Below, in pieces: positions 7,250 through 15,810 of a stretch of 64,000 nt of DNA. The position numbers were made by a program, and so were the translations under genes. The notes beneath the pieces are model-generated. The model was not told where the DNA came from. It saw nothing but the letters and a program-made list of their open reading frames with translations, and made no database searches. Every line of letters starts with the position of its first letter. The stretch's first letter is position 1. Where the stretch lies: positions 62,001-126,000 of the forward strand of contig NZ_JAKVIL010000004.1 of the NCBI RefSeq assembly GCF_022601675.1, written 5' to 3'. This DNA is from Ancylobacter gelatini (GTDB lineage: Bacteria; Pseudomonadota; Alphaproteobacteria; Rhizobiales; Xanthobacteraceae).

Positions 7250-8578
7250 TCAGCCGCCGTAGAGATAGTTCGGCAGCCAGAGGGCGAAGCCCGGGAAGAT
7301 GTAGAGCAGCGCCATCGCGAAGACGACGATGAAGATGAACGGCATGACGCCCGAGAAAATCTCGTCGATCGAGACATGCTTGGGCGCCACGCCTTTCAGG
7401 TAGAATGGCGCCATCGCCACAGGTGGCGACAGGAACGAGGTCTGAAGGTTCAGCGCGACCAGGACACCGAAGAAGATCGGGTCGATGCCGAAATGGTCGA
7501 GCAGCGGCAGGAAGATGGGCAGGAAGATCACGATGATCTCGGTCCACTCCAGCGGCCAGCCCAGCACGAAGATGATGATCTGCGTGAGGATGAGGAAGCC
7601 GACCGGACCAAGGTCCAGCCCCATGATGAACTCTTCCACCACACGCTGACCACCCAGCAGCGCGAACACCGCCGAGAACACCGCCGAGCCGACGAACAGC
7701 CAGCACACCATCGCCGAGGCGCGGGCGGTGAGGAACACCGAATCCTTCAGCTTCTCAAGGCTGAAGGTCCGGTAGGCCAGCGCCAGCAGGATCGCGCCCG
7801 CCGCGCCGATCGCCGCCGCCTCCGAAGGCGTGGCCAGGCCGAAGATGATGCAGCCCAGCACCGAAGTGATCAACGCAACCAGCGGGAAGAACGAGGTGAG
7901 CAGCGCCCAGATGATGGTCGAGGTCGGCACGTTGCGTTCCTCGACCGGCAGCTTCGGCGCCAGCGAGGGATTGATCATTGCGCGGATGATGACGTAGGCG
8001 ATGTACATCAGCGCGAGGCTGATGCCGGGGATGAAGGCGGCGGCGTAGAGCTTGACCACCGAGACGCCCGCCGTCGCGCCATAGAGGATGAGCATGACGC
8101 TCGGCGGGATCAGGATGCCCAGACACCCGCCGGCGCACACCACGCCCGAGGCGATCTTGGTGTTGTAGCCGGCCCGCAGCATGGCGGGAAAGGCGAGCAG
8201 GCCCATCAGCGTCACCACGGCGCCGACGATGCCGGTCGCGGTGGCGAACAAGGCGCAGGTAATCAGTGTGGCGACGGCGAGTGAGCCGGGAATCCACCCG
8301 GCCGCAAGCTGGATCGCCTTGAACAGCCGGTCGAGGATGTTGGCGCGCTCGATCACATAGCCCATGAACAGGAACAGCGGGATCGAAATGAGCACATCGT
8401 TCGCCATCACCGAATAGGTGCGCTGCACGAACAGGTTGAAGATGCTGTCGCCCTGGGTGAAGTAGCCGAAGCCCACGCCCAGCGCCATCAGCGTGAAGGC
8501 GATCGGGAAGCCGAGCATCAGGAAGATCAGGAACAGCACCAGCATCAGGATGCCGAGTGCGGGATCGGACAGGAACAT
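7250..8578 (-). CDS. dctM: TRAP transporter large permease, DctM type
   Basis: This 442-aa, very hydrophobic protein starts MFLSDPALGILMLVLFLIFLMLGFPI and has the pattern of about twelve membrane helices expected for DctM subunits, which form the Na+-coupled transport path of TRAP systems. The chosen ATG overlaps the dctQ stop (TGATG), giving tight coupling. A GTG one codon earlier is possible. It works with dctQ and the periplasmic binding protein encoded upstream on the same strand. The end shows the FPGFALWLPNYLYGG tail of this TRAP group. Confidence 0.92.
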   Translation of the reverse strand: MFLSDPALGILMLVLFLIFLMLGFPIAFTLMALGVGFGYFTQGDSIFNLFVQRTYSVMANDVLISIPLFLFMGYVIERANILDRLFKAIQLAAGWIPGSLAVATLITCALFATATGIVGAVVTLMGLLAFPAMLRAGYNTKIASGVVCAGGCLGILIPPSVMLILYGATAGVSVVKLYAAAFIPGISLALMYIAYVIIRAMINPSLAPKLPVEERNVPTSTIIWALLTSFFPLVALITSVLGCIIFGLATPSEAAAIGAAGAILLALAYRTFSLEKLKDSVFLTARASAMVCWLFVGSAVFSAVFALLGGQRVVEEFIMGLDLGPVGFLILTQIIIFVLGWPLEWTEIIVIFLPIFLPLLDHFGIDPIFFGVLVALNLQTSFLSPPVAMAPFYLKGVAPKHVSIDEIFSGVMPFIFIVVFAMALLYIFPGFALWLPNYLYGG

Positions 8579-9198
8579 CACAGCGCCCCCCGCGTGGTGC
8601 CTTCGCGGTCGGCGGCGTTGGTGATCGCCTCCTGCCGGGCCGCCGCCTCTTCAAGAATGACCTTCTCCATCTCCTCCACGTCGTGCAGCCGTTGCGGCCA
8701 GTCCCCGTCGCGGATGCAGATCCAGCAGCGCACGACCTCGACCACGCCCTGCGCCAGCATCATCACGCCGGTGATCGGGATGATCGCCTTGAACGGCCAG
8801 ATCACTGGCCCGTCCGGGCTGAAGGACGAGTGCTCATTGAGCAGCCAGGAGAGATAGAAATAGCCCCAGCCGGAATAGATCAGCGCCAGGATGCCGGGAA
8901 AGTAGAACAGGAAATACAGCACCAGGTCGCACTTGGCCTGGGTCGGCGGCGCCCAGTTGCGATAGAGGAAGTCGCCGCGTACATGGCCGTTGCGCGACAG
9001 CGTGTAGGCGCCCGCCATCATGAACAGCGCGCCATACAGCATCAGGCTGACATCGTAAGCCCAGGTGGTGGGGTCGCGAAGAACGTAGCGGCGGAACACC
9101 TCGTAGCAGATCGCCAGCATCAGAATAACGATGCACCAGGCGAAAAGCTTGCCGATGAAGGCATTTATCCTGTCGACGGCGAGCAGGAGTGATTGCAT
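8578..9198 (-). CDS. dctQ: TRAP transporter small permease, DctQ type
   Basis: 206 aa from ATG 9198 (GAGG upstream). Four membrane helices are visible: FAWCIVILMLAICYEVF, SLMLYGALFMMAGAYTL, LVLYFLFYFPGILALIY and AIIPITGVMMLAQGVVEV. FRRYVLRDPTTWAYDVS is the signature stretch of DctQ subunits. The C-terminal ~40 residues are charged and cytoplasmic. DctQ docks the binding protein to DctM. It is longer than minimal DctQ, as in the TakP-type group. Confidence 0.9.
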   Translation of the reverse strand: MQSLLLAVDRINAFIGKLFAWCIVILMLAICYEVFRRYVLRDPTTWAYDVSLMLYGALFMMAGAYTLSRNGHVRGDFLYRNWAPPTQAKCDLVLYFLFYFPGILALIYSGWGYFYLSWLLNEHSSFSPDGPVIWPFKAIIPITGVMMLAQGVVEVVRCWICIRDGDWPQRLHDVEEMEKVILEEAAARQEAITNAADREGTTRGAL

Positions 9199-9488
9199 GG
9201 GGGCCTCGGAATGGGGTCGCCTCGAAAGGGCGGCAGGGCGAAGGCACATATCGGAGCGCGCGGCTCGGCGCAGTACCGCTCCATCTGCTCCGCCGCCCTT
9301 TCCGTCACGCCGGTCCATGCCGACGACGCACAGGGCAGGGGCGCGGACACGGAACGCGCGCGGGCGTTTCCGACGGCGGCTCTCCGGCGAGGAAGGGTCG
9401 GCTCCTGCGACGCGGGAAGACGCGACACCTGTGCATGGATGATACGCGGCGGCGGGCGTCCGGGGATGAAACGCCCGCCGCCGGGTAC
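9199..9488. other. Spacer between dctP and dctQ
   Basis: A 290-base region inside the TRAP unit. I see no gene with a ribosome-binding site. Its dctP-proximal end holds a strong stem-loop (listed separately). The rest shows no recognisable promoter or repeat. Confidence 0.5.
9447..9483 (-). terminator. Strong stem-loop just after dctP
   Basis: A perfect 13-bp GC-rich stem (9447-9459 with 9471-9483) and 11-base loop begins six bases after the dctP stop. It has no T run. In TRAP and ABC operons such a structure usually protects or ends the binding-protein message, allowing more binding protein than permease. That role is inferred. Confidence 0.6.
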
Positions 9489-10631
9489 TCAGGCGGTCTT
9501 GAAGAAGTGGTCGTAGGCGAACTTCGAGTCCGGCTCATATTCGAGGCGGAAGCCGACGATGCGCTTGGCCCATTCCTTCTGGCTTTCGACTACCTTCTTG
9601 AAGATCGGATCGGCCGAGAGATTGGCGATCACGGTATCCCAGGCCTTCAACTGGGCTTCCAGCACCGGGCGCGGGGTCTGGAGGACCTTGACGCCGCGAG
9701 CCTTGATGGCCTCGAGGTCCTTGGAGTAGCGGTCCTGCGCCTTCCACATCATGGTGGAGGAGGTGGCGTCGGACGCGCCCTTCAGGATTTCCTGAACGTC
9801 CTTGGGCAGGCCCTCGAACTTGGTCTTGTTGAACAGGATCTCGAAGCATTCGAGCGCCTGATGGTAGCTGCCGAGCATGTAGACCTTGGCGACGTCCGGG
9901 AAGCCGAGCACGAGGTCCGAGGACGGGTTGTTGAACTCGGCGCCGTCGAGCAGGCCGCGATCGATGGCCGGCACGATTTCGCCGCCGGGTACGATGGTCA
10001 CCGCCGCGCCGAACTCCTTGAACAGGTCCGCGCCAAGGCCGACGGTGCGGTACTTCATGCCCTTCATGTCGTCGGCGCTGGTGATTTCCTTCTTGAACCA
10101 GCCGAGCGGCTGGCCGGGCATCGGGCCGGTGAGCATGCCGACCACATTCAGCTTCAGCGTGTTCTGAACGAGGTCGTCGTAGAGTTCCTGGCCGCCGCCA
10201 TAGCGGATCCAGCCCAGCAGTTCGTCAGCGTCCCAGCCGAAGGCCGGCGCGGTGCCGAACAGCGAGAACGCCTTGTTCTTGCCGTACCAGTAGGCGGCGA
10301 CGCCATGGCCGCCGTCGAGAATGCCGGACGATACCGCGTCGAGCATCTGGAAGGCCGGGACCACCGAGCCGGCGGGCAGGATTTCCAGTTCGACGCGGCC
10401 GCCGGTCATGGCGTTGACGCGCTTCACATAGTCGCCGGCGAACTCGTGGAAGATGTCCTTGTTCGGCCAGGTCGACTGGAATTTGAGCTTGATGGGCGCC
10501 TGCGCGTGGACGGCAGGCGCGGCGACCACCGAGGCCCCCGCCGCGACGGCAGCGGTGGCGATGAAGCGGCGGCGGCTGGTGACGGTGGCGTCGGCGCGCG
10601 CGCCAACGTTCTTCCCTGACGTCTCGGTCAT
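9489..10631 (-). CDS. dctP: TRAP transporter substrate-binding protein, DctP/TakP type, Tat-exported
   Basis: 380 aa from ATG 10631, preceded by AGGAGGAA. The N-terminus has a twin-arginine signal, SRRRFIATAAVAAG, cleaved after VHAQA. The mature part (LKFQSTWPNKDIFHEFAGDYV, VELEILPAGSVVPAFQMLDAV, AYWYGKNKAFSLFG) matches the TakP-like family that binds 2-oxo acids or similar carboxylates as dimers. MKYRTVGLGADLF holds the conserved Arg that contacts the substrate carboxylate. Earlier in-frame starts would extend it into the promoter region. Exact ligand is not known. Confidence 0.9.
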   Translation of the reverse strand: MTETSGKNVGARADATVTSRRRFIATAAVAAGASVVAAPAVHAQAPIKLKFQSTWPNKDIFHEFAGDYVKRVNAMTGGRVELEILPAGSVVPAFQMLDAVSSGILDGGHGVAAYWYGKNKAFSLFGTAPAFGWDADELLGWIRYGGGQELYDDLVQNTLKLNVVGMLTGPMPGQPLGWFKKEITSADDMKGMKYRTVGLGADLFKEFGAAVTIVPGGEIVPAIDRGLLDGAEFNNPSSDLVLGFPDVAKVYMLGSYHQALECFEILFNKTKFEGLPKDVQEILKGASDATSSTMMWKAQDRYSKDLEAIKARGVKVLQTPRPVLEAQLKAWDTVIANLSADPIFKKVVESQKEWAKRIVGFRLEYEPDSKFAYDHFFKTA

Positions 10632-10900
10632 GGGCGGTTCCTCCTGTGGCGTTTTCCTCTGCGGGCTTGTGGCCCGCCGGGCGGCGCTTTGCGCGCCTTG
10701 TCCCGATGCTGAAATCAGACGATGCCGGTACGGCAAGCGCAAGCGCTAAATCGCTCTGAATTCTGAATTCTTATGAGACGAAAGTCGTATCTAGCCTGAA
10801 AACCATGGGGAACAAGCAGGCGATCGTCATGTCGTTGTCACCCACTGCGCCTTGAAGTGCGCGCGAGCGGGCTCGGCCCGATATGATGATGGGAGAAATC
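10632..10900. promoter_or_regulatory. Divergent promoter region between dctP and the phytase-like gene
   Basis: This 269-base region must hold both promoters. Visible small repeats are CTGAATT twice in tandem (10756-10770) and ACGAAAGTCGT (4-base arms). A GntR or similar operator could be there, but none is certain. Confidence 0.35.
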
Positions 10901-13114
10901 ATGCGCGCGATTCTCATGGCCGGCGTCTCGCTGGCCGTATTCGGTCTGGCTGCCTCGTCAGCGATCGCCCAGTCCGCTCCGCCGGTGTTCAACCGCGCCG
11001 CGACCTTCGACGTCGTCGCGAACCTGCCCCAGGGCGCCGACCCGGCGAAGTCCACCTCCGCCGAGATCATCACCGTCACCGAGGACGGCAATACGCTGAT
11101 CTACAGCGACAGCCCCGGCCAGCGGATCGGCTTCATCGACATCACCGACCCCAAGGCGCCGAAGCCCGCGGGCATCGTCGCGCTCGACGGTGAGCCGACC
11201 ACGACGGTGGTGATCGGCGGCAAGGCCTATGTCGGCGTCAACACCTCCGAATCGAAGGCTAAGCCGTCGGGTCATCTCGCGGTGGTCGACCTCGCGACCC
11301 GCAAGGTCGAGGACAAGATCGACCTCGGCGGCCAGCCCGACTCCATCACCAAGAGCCCGGATGGCTCCTATCTCGCCGTCGCGATCGAGAACGAGCGCGA
11401 TGAAGAGGTGAATGACGGCGCCATCCCGCAGATGCCGGCCGGCAACCTGACCTATTTCGAGGTCAAGAACGGCCGCGTGGTGGACGAGTCCAAGAAGGTG
11501 GTCGACCTCACCGGCCTCGCCGCCGTCGCACCGGAAGACCCGGAGCCGGAATATCTCGACATCAACTCGAAGAACGAAGTGATCCTGACGCTTCAGGAGA
11601 ACAACCACATCGTGCTGATCGACCTGCCCACGGGCAAGGTCACCAACCACTTTTCCGCCGGCACCGTCGACCTCGACAAGATCGACACCAAGAAGGACGG
11701 CGTCATCGATCTTTCCGGCTCGATGAAGGCCGTGCCGCGGGAACCCGATACCGTGCAGTGGATCGACGACGATCGCTTCGTGATCGCCAATGAAGGCGAC
11801 TGGAAGGGCGGCACGCGCGGCTTCAGCGTGTTCGACAAAACCGGCAAGCTGCTGTTCGAATCCGGCACCGCGCCCGAGCACATGGCGGTGCGCCTTGGCC
11901 ACTATCCGGACAAGCGCAACAAGAAGGGCATCGAGATGGAGGGCGCGGAAGTCGCGACCTTCGGCGATCACCGTCTGATCTTCGTCGCTTCCGAGCGCGG
12001 CTCGATCGTCTTCGTCTACCGCGACAAGGGTGCGGGCGAGGCCCCCGAATTCCTCCAGGTGCTGCCGGGCGGCATCGGGCCGGAGGGCCTGCTCGCCATC
12101 CCTTCGCGCAACCTGTTCGTCACCGCCGCCGAGACCGACCTGCGCGAGGATGGCGGCATCGGCTCGGTGGTGACGGTCTATGAGGGCGGCCAGGAAAAGC
12201 CGGCCTACCCGACCATCGTCTCGGAGAACGGCCCGGACGGCCTGCCGATCTGGTGGAGCGCGCTTTCCGGCTTCGCCGCCGACGCCACGACGCCGAACAA
12301 GCTCTACGCCGTGACCGACAGCGCCTATTCGCAGGCGCGCATCCTCACCGTCGACGCCTCCAGCCTGCCGGCCAAGATCACCGCGGCGACCCTGCTCACC
12401 CGCGACGGCAAGCCGGCCAAGGGCCTCGACCTCGAAGGCATCGCGGTCCGTCCCGAGGGCGGCTTCTGGGTCGCTTCTGAAGGCAACCCGGAAAAGAAGG
12501 AAAACCCGACCCAGAACCTGCTCCTGCGCGTGAATGCCGATGGCTCGATCGCCGAGGAGATCGCGCTGCCGGAAGCGCTCGCCGCGCAGGCCACGCGCTA
12601 CGGCTTCGAAGGCGTGACCGTCACCGGCTCGGGCGCCGACGAGACCGTGTGGATCGCCGTGCAGCGCGAGTGGAAGGACGACCCGAAGGGCTTCGTCAAG
12701 CTGCTCGCCTACAAGCCCGCCGCCAAGAGCTGGGGCTATGTCCGCTACCCGCTGGACAAGGCCGCGAAGGGCTGGGTCGGCCTTTCCGAGCTGACCGCCT
12801 ACAAGGACGGCCTGATCGTGATCGAGCGCGACAACCAGATCGGCGACGCGGCGAAGCTGAAGAAGCTGACCTTCGTCTCGCTCAAGGACGTCACCCCGGC
12901 GGCGCTCGGCAGCGAGCAGGCGCCGCCCGTGCTCACCAAGACCGAGATGAAGGATCTGCTGCCGCTCCTGCGGGCGCCGCACGGTTACGTGCTGGACAAG
13001 GTAGAAAGCTTCGCCATCGACACCGCCGGCAATGCCTTCATCGTCACCGACAATGACGGCGTGGACGGCTCCTCCGGCGAGACCCAGTTCATCCCGCTCG
13101 GCACGTTCAACTGA
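10901..13114 (+). CDS. Periplasmic phytase/esterase-like beta-propeller protein
   Basis: 737 aa from ATG 10901 (GGGAGA upstream). A Sec signal peptide runs MRAILMAGVSLAVFGLAASSAIAQ. The N-terminal half repeats blades of the kind EDGNTLIYSDS, GHLAVVDLATRKV and SPDGSYLAVA, typical of YVTN/surface-layer propellers. The C-terminal half (LDLEGIAVRPEGGFWVASEG, GFEGVTVTG, DKVESFAIDTAGNAFIVTDNDG) matches the esterase-like activity of phytase family. Members are periplasmic phosphatases or phosphodiesterases. The true substrate is unknown. It is followed by a strong terminator, so it is probably monocistronic. Confidence 0.8.
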   Translation: MRAILMAGVSLAVFGLAASSAIAQSAPPVFNRAATFDVVANLPQGADPAKSTSAEIITVTEDGNTLIYSDSPGQRIGFIDITDPKAPKPAGIVALDGEPTTTVVIGGKAYVGVNTSESKAKPSGHLAVVDLATRKVEDKIDLGGQPDSITKSPDGSYLAVAIENERDEEVNDGAIPQMPAGNLTYFEVKNGRVVDESKKVVDLTGLAAVAPEDPEPEYLDINSKNEVILTLQENNHIVLIDLPTGKVTNHFSAGTVDLDKIDTKKDGVIDLSGSMKAVPREPDTVQWIDDDRFVIANEGDWKGGTRGFSVFDKTGKLLFESGTAPEHMAVRLGHYPDKRNKKGIEMEGAEVATFGDHRLIFVASERGSIVFVYRDKGAGEAPEFLQVLPGGIGPEGLLAIPSRNLFVTAAETDLREDGGIGSVVTVYEGGQEKPAYPTIVSENGPDGLPIWWSALSGFAADATTPNKLYAVTDSAYSQARILTVDASSLPAKITAATLLTRDGKPAKGLDLEGIAVRPEGGFWVASEGNPEKKENPTQNLLLRVNADGSIAEEIALPEALAAQATRYGFEGVTVTGSGADETVWIAVQREWKDDPKGFVKLLAYKPAAKSWGYVRYPLDKAAKGWVGLSELTAYKDGLIVIERDNQIGDAAKLKKLTFVSLKDVTPAALGSEQAPPVLTKTEMKDLLPLLRAPHGYVLDKVESFAIDTAGNAFIVTDNDGVDGSSGETQFIPLGTFN

Positions 13115-13137
13115 GCGGGATCGACGAGCCAAATTTG

Positions 13138-13169
13138 AACGGGCGCCCCATCGGGCGCCCGTTTCATTT
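13138..13169 (+). terminator. Rho-independent terminator of the phytase-like gene
   Basis: A perfect 11-bp stem (AACGGGCGCCC / GGGCGCCCGTT) with a CATC loop is followed by TTCATTT. It starts 23 bases after the stop codon. Confidence 0.85.
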
Positions 13170-13219
13170 GCGCCGGCGGATGGGCGGCATCGGGTGGCGC
13201 TCGAATAAGCCCGGTGATA

Positions 13220-13237
13220 TGACTGACCGTCCAGTCA
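13220..13237. promoter_or_regulatory. Candidate TetR operator
   Basis: TGACTG-ACCGTC-CAGTCA, perfect 6-bp arms around a 6-base centre, lies 7 bases before the tetR start codon. This form is common for autoregulated TetR repressors of HlyD-ABC efflux operons. Its position implies that the repressor covers the transcription start of the whole operon. Confidence 0.7.
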
Positions 13238-13244
13238 CTATCAG

Positions 13245-13925
13245 ATGCACCCAACCGTGAGCGACGACGACCAACCTGAACACAAGCGCCCCCGGCGCCG
13301 CGCCGAACGCGCCGATCCGGCGCAGCGCCGGCGCGCCATACTGGACGCGGCGCTTGAGGTGTTTGCCGAATCCGGTTTCGCCGCCGCGCGCATGCAGGAC
13401 GTCGCCACGCGCGCCGGCGTCGCGAAAGGCACGCTTTATCTCTATTTCGAGGACAAGGCCGCGCTGTTCGAGGGGCTGGTCCACGAGGCGCTCGACCCGG
13501 TGCTCGGCACCATGGAGGGCCGGCTCGCGGCGTTCGAGGGCTCCACTCGGGATTTCCTGCGGCTGCTGTTCGCCCATTTCATCAGCGAGGCCGTGCATTC
13601 GCCGCGCCGGCATATGGTGCGGCTGATGATCGGGGAGGGGGAGCGCTTCCCGGAGCTGGCGGCGCTCTATCATCGCGAGGTGGTCTCACGGGGACTGAGC
13701 CTGCTTCGTGCCGTCAACGAGCGGGCGCTGGCGCGGGGTGAGATCACCAGCGATGCCGGCGCGCGCTACCCGCAGCTACTCGTTGCGCCATTGCTGATCG
13801 CGGTCCTGTGGGAGGGGACGTTTCAGCGCCTCGATCCACTGGATACCGAAGACATGCTCGCCGCCCATATCGACATCCTGTTGCGCGGCCTCGGCTGGAC
13901 CGACCGCGAGGGAGACGCAACATGA
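13245..13925 (+). CDS. TetR/AcrR family repressor of the efflux operon
   Basis: 226 aa. The N-terminal HTH is clear: RRAILDAALEVFAESGFAAARMQDVATRAGVAKGTLYLYF, read in two adjacent segments, with TLYLYFEDKAALF the recognition end. The remaining ~150 residues form the ligand/dimer domain (TetR_C). ATG 13245 has no ribosome-binding site and sits just after the operator, so the message may be leaderless. GTG 13257 is an alternative. The stop overlaps the next start (ATGA). Together with the following three genes it resembles E. coli cecR-ybhGFSR. Confidence 0.9.
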   Translation: MHPTVSDDDQPEHKRPRRRAERADPAQRRRAILDAALEVFAESGFAAARMQDVATRAGVAKGTLYLYFEDKAALFEGLVHEALDPVLGTMEGRLAAFEGSTRDFLRLLFAHFISEAVHSPRRHMVRLMIGEGERFPELAALYHREVVSRGLSLLRAVNERALARGEITSDAGARYPQLLVAPLLIAVLWEGTFQRLDPLDTEDMLAAHIDILLRGLGWTDREGDAT

Positions 13926-14869
13926 TGCGCATGATCGGTGTGCTGGTCTGCGTTCTGATACTCACGGGTTGCGGCGAGCGCGGCGCGCCGCAGTTTCAGG
14001 GTTACGCCGAGAGCGACCTGATCTTCGTCGGCCCCGACGAGGCCGGGCGCCTGCTCACCCTCAAGGTTGATGAAGGCGATCGGGTCACGCCGGGCCAGCC
14101 CTTGTTCGAGGTCGACCCGGTGCTCCAGCAGGCCGACGTCGATGCCGCGCGCGGCCAGCTCGCGCAGGCGCAGGCAAATCTCGACAACCTCAAGGCCAGC
14201 GCGCAGCGGCCCGAGGAGATCGCCGTGCTGGAAGCGAGCCGGCGCAGGGCTCAGGCCGCCCTCGACCTCTCGCAGATCGAACTGGACCGGCAGAAGGACC
14301 TCTATGAGAAGAAGGTTGGCTCCAAGGCCGCCTATGACACCGCGCAGGCGACCTACAACCAGAACCAGGCGGCGCTGAACGAGGTCGAGCGGCAGATCGA
14401 GGTCGGCCGGATGGCGTCGCGCGACCAGCAGGTCGCCGCGGCGGAACAGGCGGTTGCCGCCGCGAAGGCCAGCCTCGACGCCGCGCAGACCCGCCTCGAC
14501 CGCCGCGCTCTCGCCTCGACGCATGCCGGCTCGGTCGAGACCGTGTATTTCCGCCCCGGCGAGTTGGTGCCGGTCGGACGGCCGGTGATTTCCGTCCTGC
14601 CGCCGGAGTTGATCAAGGTACGTTTCTTCGTGCCGGAGCCCGACCTGCCGCGCTTCCGGCTCGGCGCGTCGGTAGAGGTGACCTGCGATGGCTGCGCGGT
14701 GCCGATCCCGGCGAAGGTGAGCTTCATCTCCGCGAGTGCGGAATACACCCCGCCGGTGATCTACAGCCTCGACGAACGTTCCAAGCTGGTGTTCCTGCTG
14801 GAGGCGAAGCCCGACGATCCCCTGTCGCTGCGTCCGGGCCAGCCGGTCAGCGTCGGGCTTTCGCCATGA
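13922..14869 (+). CDS. HlyD-family membrane fusion lipoprotein (YbhG-like)
   Basis: 315 aa starting in an ATGA overlap with tetR. The signal LVCVLILTGCGE contains the lipobox LTGC, so the mature protein would be a lipid-anchored periplasmic adaptor. The first biotinyl-like half is LLTLKVDEGDRVTPGQPLFEVDP. A long coiled-coil hairpin (about residues 75-190, Ala/Gln/Arg rich) follows, then the second lipoyl half and a beta-barrel (IKVRFFVPEPDLPRFRLG). It links the ABC pump encoded next to an outer-membrane channel not present here. Confidence 0.88.
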   Translation: MMRMIGVLVCVLILTGCGERGAPQFQGYAESDLIFVGPDEAGRLLTLKVDEGDRVTPGQPLFEVDPVLQQADVDAARGQLAQAQANLDNLKASAQRPEEIAVLEASRRRAQAALDLSQIELDRQKDLYEKKVGSKAAYDTAQATYNQNQAALNEVERQIEVGRMASRDQQVAAAEQAVAAAKASLDAAQTRLDRRALASTHAGSVETVYFRPGELVPVGRPVISVLPPELIKVRFFVPEPDLPRFRLGASVEVTCDGCAVPIPAKVSFISASAEYTPPVIYSLDERSKLVFLLEAKPDDPLSLRPGQPVSVGLSP

Positions 14870-15810
14870 GCGAGGGGCCGGGCGGGGCACCCGATTACGC
14901 GATCGAGGTCGAGGGGCTGAGCAAGACGTTCGGCGACCGCGTGGTGGTGCACGATCTTTCCATGAAGGTGCGGCGCGGCCAGATCTACGGCTTTCTCGGC
15001 CCGAACGGTTCCGGCAAAACCACCACGATCCGCATGCTGTGCGGCCTGCTGACCCCCGATAGCGGGCGGGGCACCTGTCTCGGCATGAATATCCTGACCG
15101 AGTCCCGCGAAATCCGGCGCCATGTCGGCTACATGACGCAGCGATTCAGCCTCTATGCCGACCTCTCGGTGCGCGAGAACCTTGAATTCGTCGCCCGTAT
15201 CTATGGCATGGCCGATCCCGCCGGCGCCGCGCGCGCGGCCGTCGATCGGCTGGGCCTCACCGGCCGCGACCGGCAACTCGCCGGCTCGCTCTCCGGCGGC
15301 TGGAAGCAGCGGCTCGCGCTCGGCGTCTGTATCCTGCCCGCGCCCCAACTGCTTCTGCTGGACGAGCCCACCGCCGGCGTCGACCCGAAGGCCCGCCGCG
15401 AGTTCTGGGCGCAGATTCACGAGCTCGCCGCCGAGGGGCTCACCGTACTGGTCTCGACCCACTACATGGACGAGGCCGAGCGCTGCCATGAGATCGCGTA
15501 TATCGCCTATGGCGACCTGCTGGCGCAGGGCACGGTCGACGAGGTGATCGCCGGCGCCGGGCTGGTGACCTGGAGCGTGACCGGCGGCGACCCGGCGCGG
15601 CTGGCGCGCGAACTGGAAGCGACGCCCGGCATCGAGATGGTGGCGCCGTTCGGCGCCTCGGTCCATGTCGGCAGCCACGACGCCGCGGCGCTGGAGGCGG
15701 CGATCGCCCCGTTCCGCGCCCGCCCCGAACTCGACTGGCATCGCGACGCGCCGACGCTGGAAGACGTGTTCATCGACCTGATGAGCCGCTCGAAGGATAA
15801 TTTCCGATGA
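14866..15810 (+). CDS. ABC exporter ATP-binding protein (YbhF-like, single domain)
   Basis: 314 aa, overlapping the adaptor gene by 4 bases. It has Walker A GPNGSGKTTT, Q-loop MTQRFSLY, ABC signature LSGGWKQR and Walker B LLLLDEPTAGVD, followed by the H-loop STHYMDEAERC. E. coli YbhF has two ABC domains. Here there is one plus a C-terminal ~90-residue DUF4162-like tail, typical of drug/ABC-2 exporters. It would act as a homodimer with the permease encoded next. Confidence 0.93.
   Translation: MSEGPGGAPDYAIEVEGLSKTFGDRVVVHDLSMKVRRGQIYGFLGPNGSGKTTTIRMLCGLLTPDSGRGTCLGMNILTESREIRRHVGYMTQRFSLYADLSVRENLEFVARIYGMADPAGAARAAVDRLGLTGRDRQLAGSLSGGWKQRLALGVCILPAPQLLLLDEPTAGVDPKARREFWAQIHELAAEGLTVLVSTHYMDEAERCHEIAYIAYGDLLAQGTVDEVIAGAGLVTWSVTGGDPARLARELEATPGIEMVAPFGASVHVGSHDAAALEAAIAPFRARPELDWHRDAPTLEDVFIDLMSRSKDNFR

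Noticed and set aside
9189..10619. 476-codon + frame covering dctP
   Set aside because: Shadow of dctP; the - strand protein has a Tat signal and AGGAGG.
10958..13132. 724-codon open frame on - opposite the phytase-like gene
   Set aside because: Same antisense effect. The + strand protein has a signal peptide, SD and known family.
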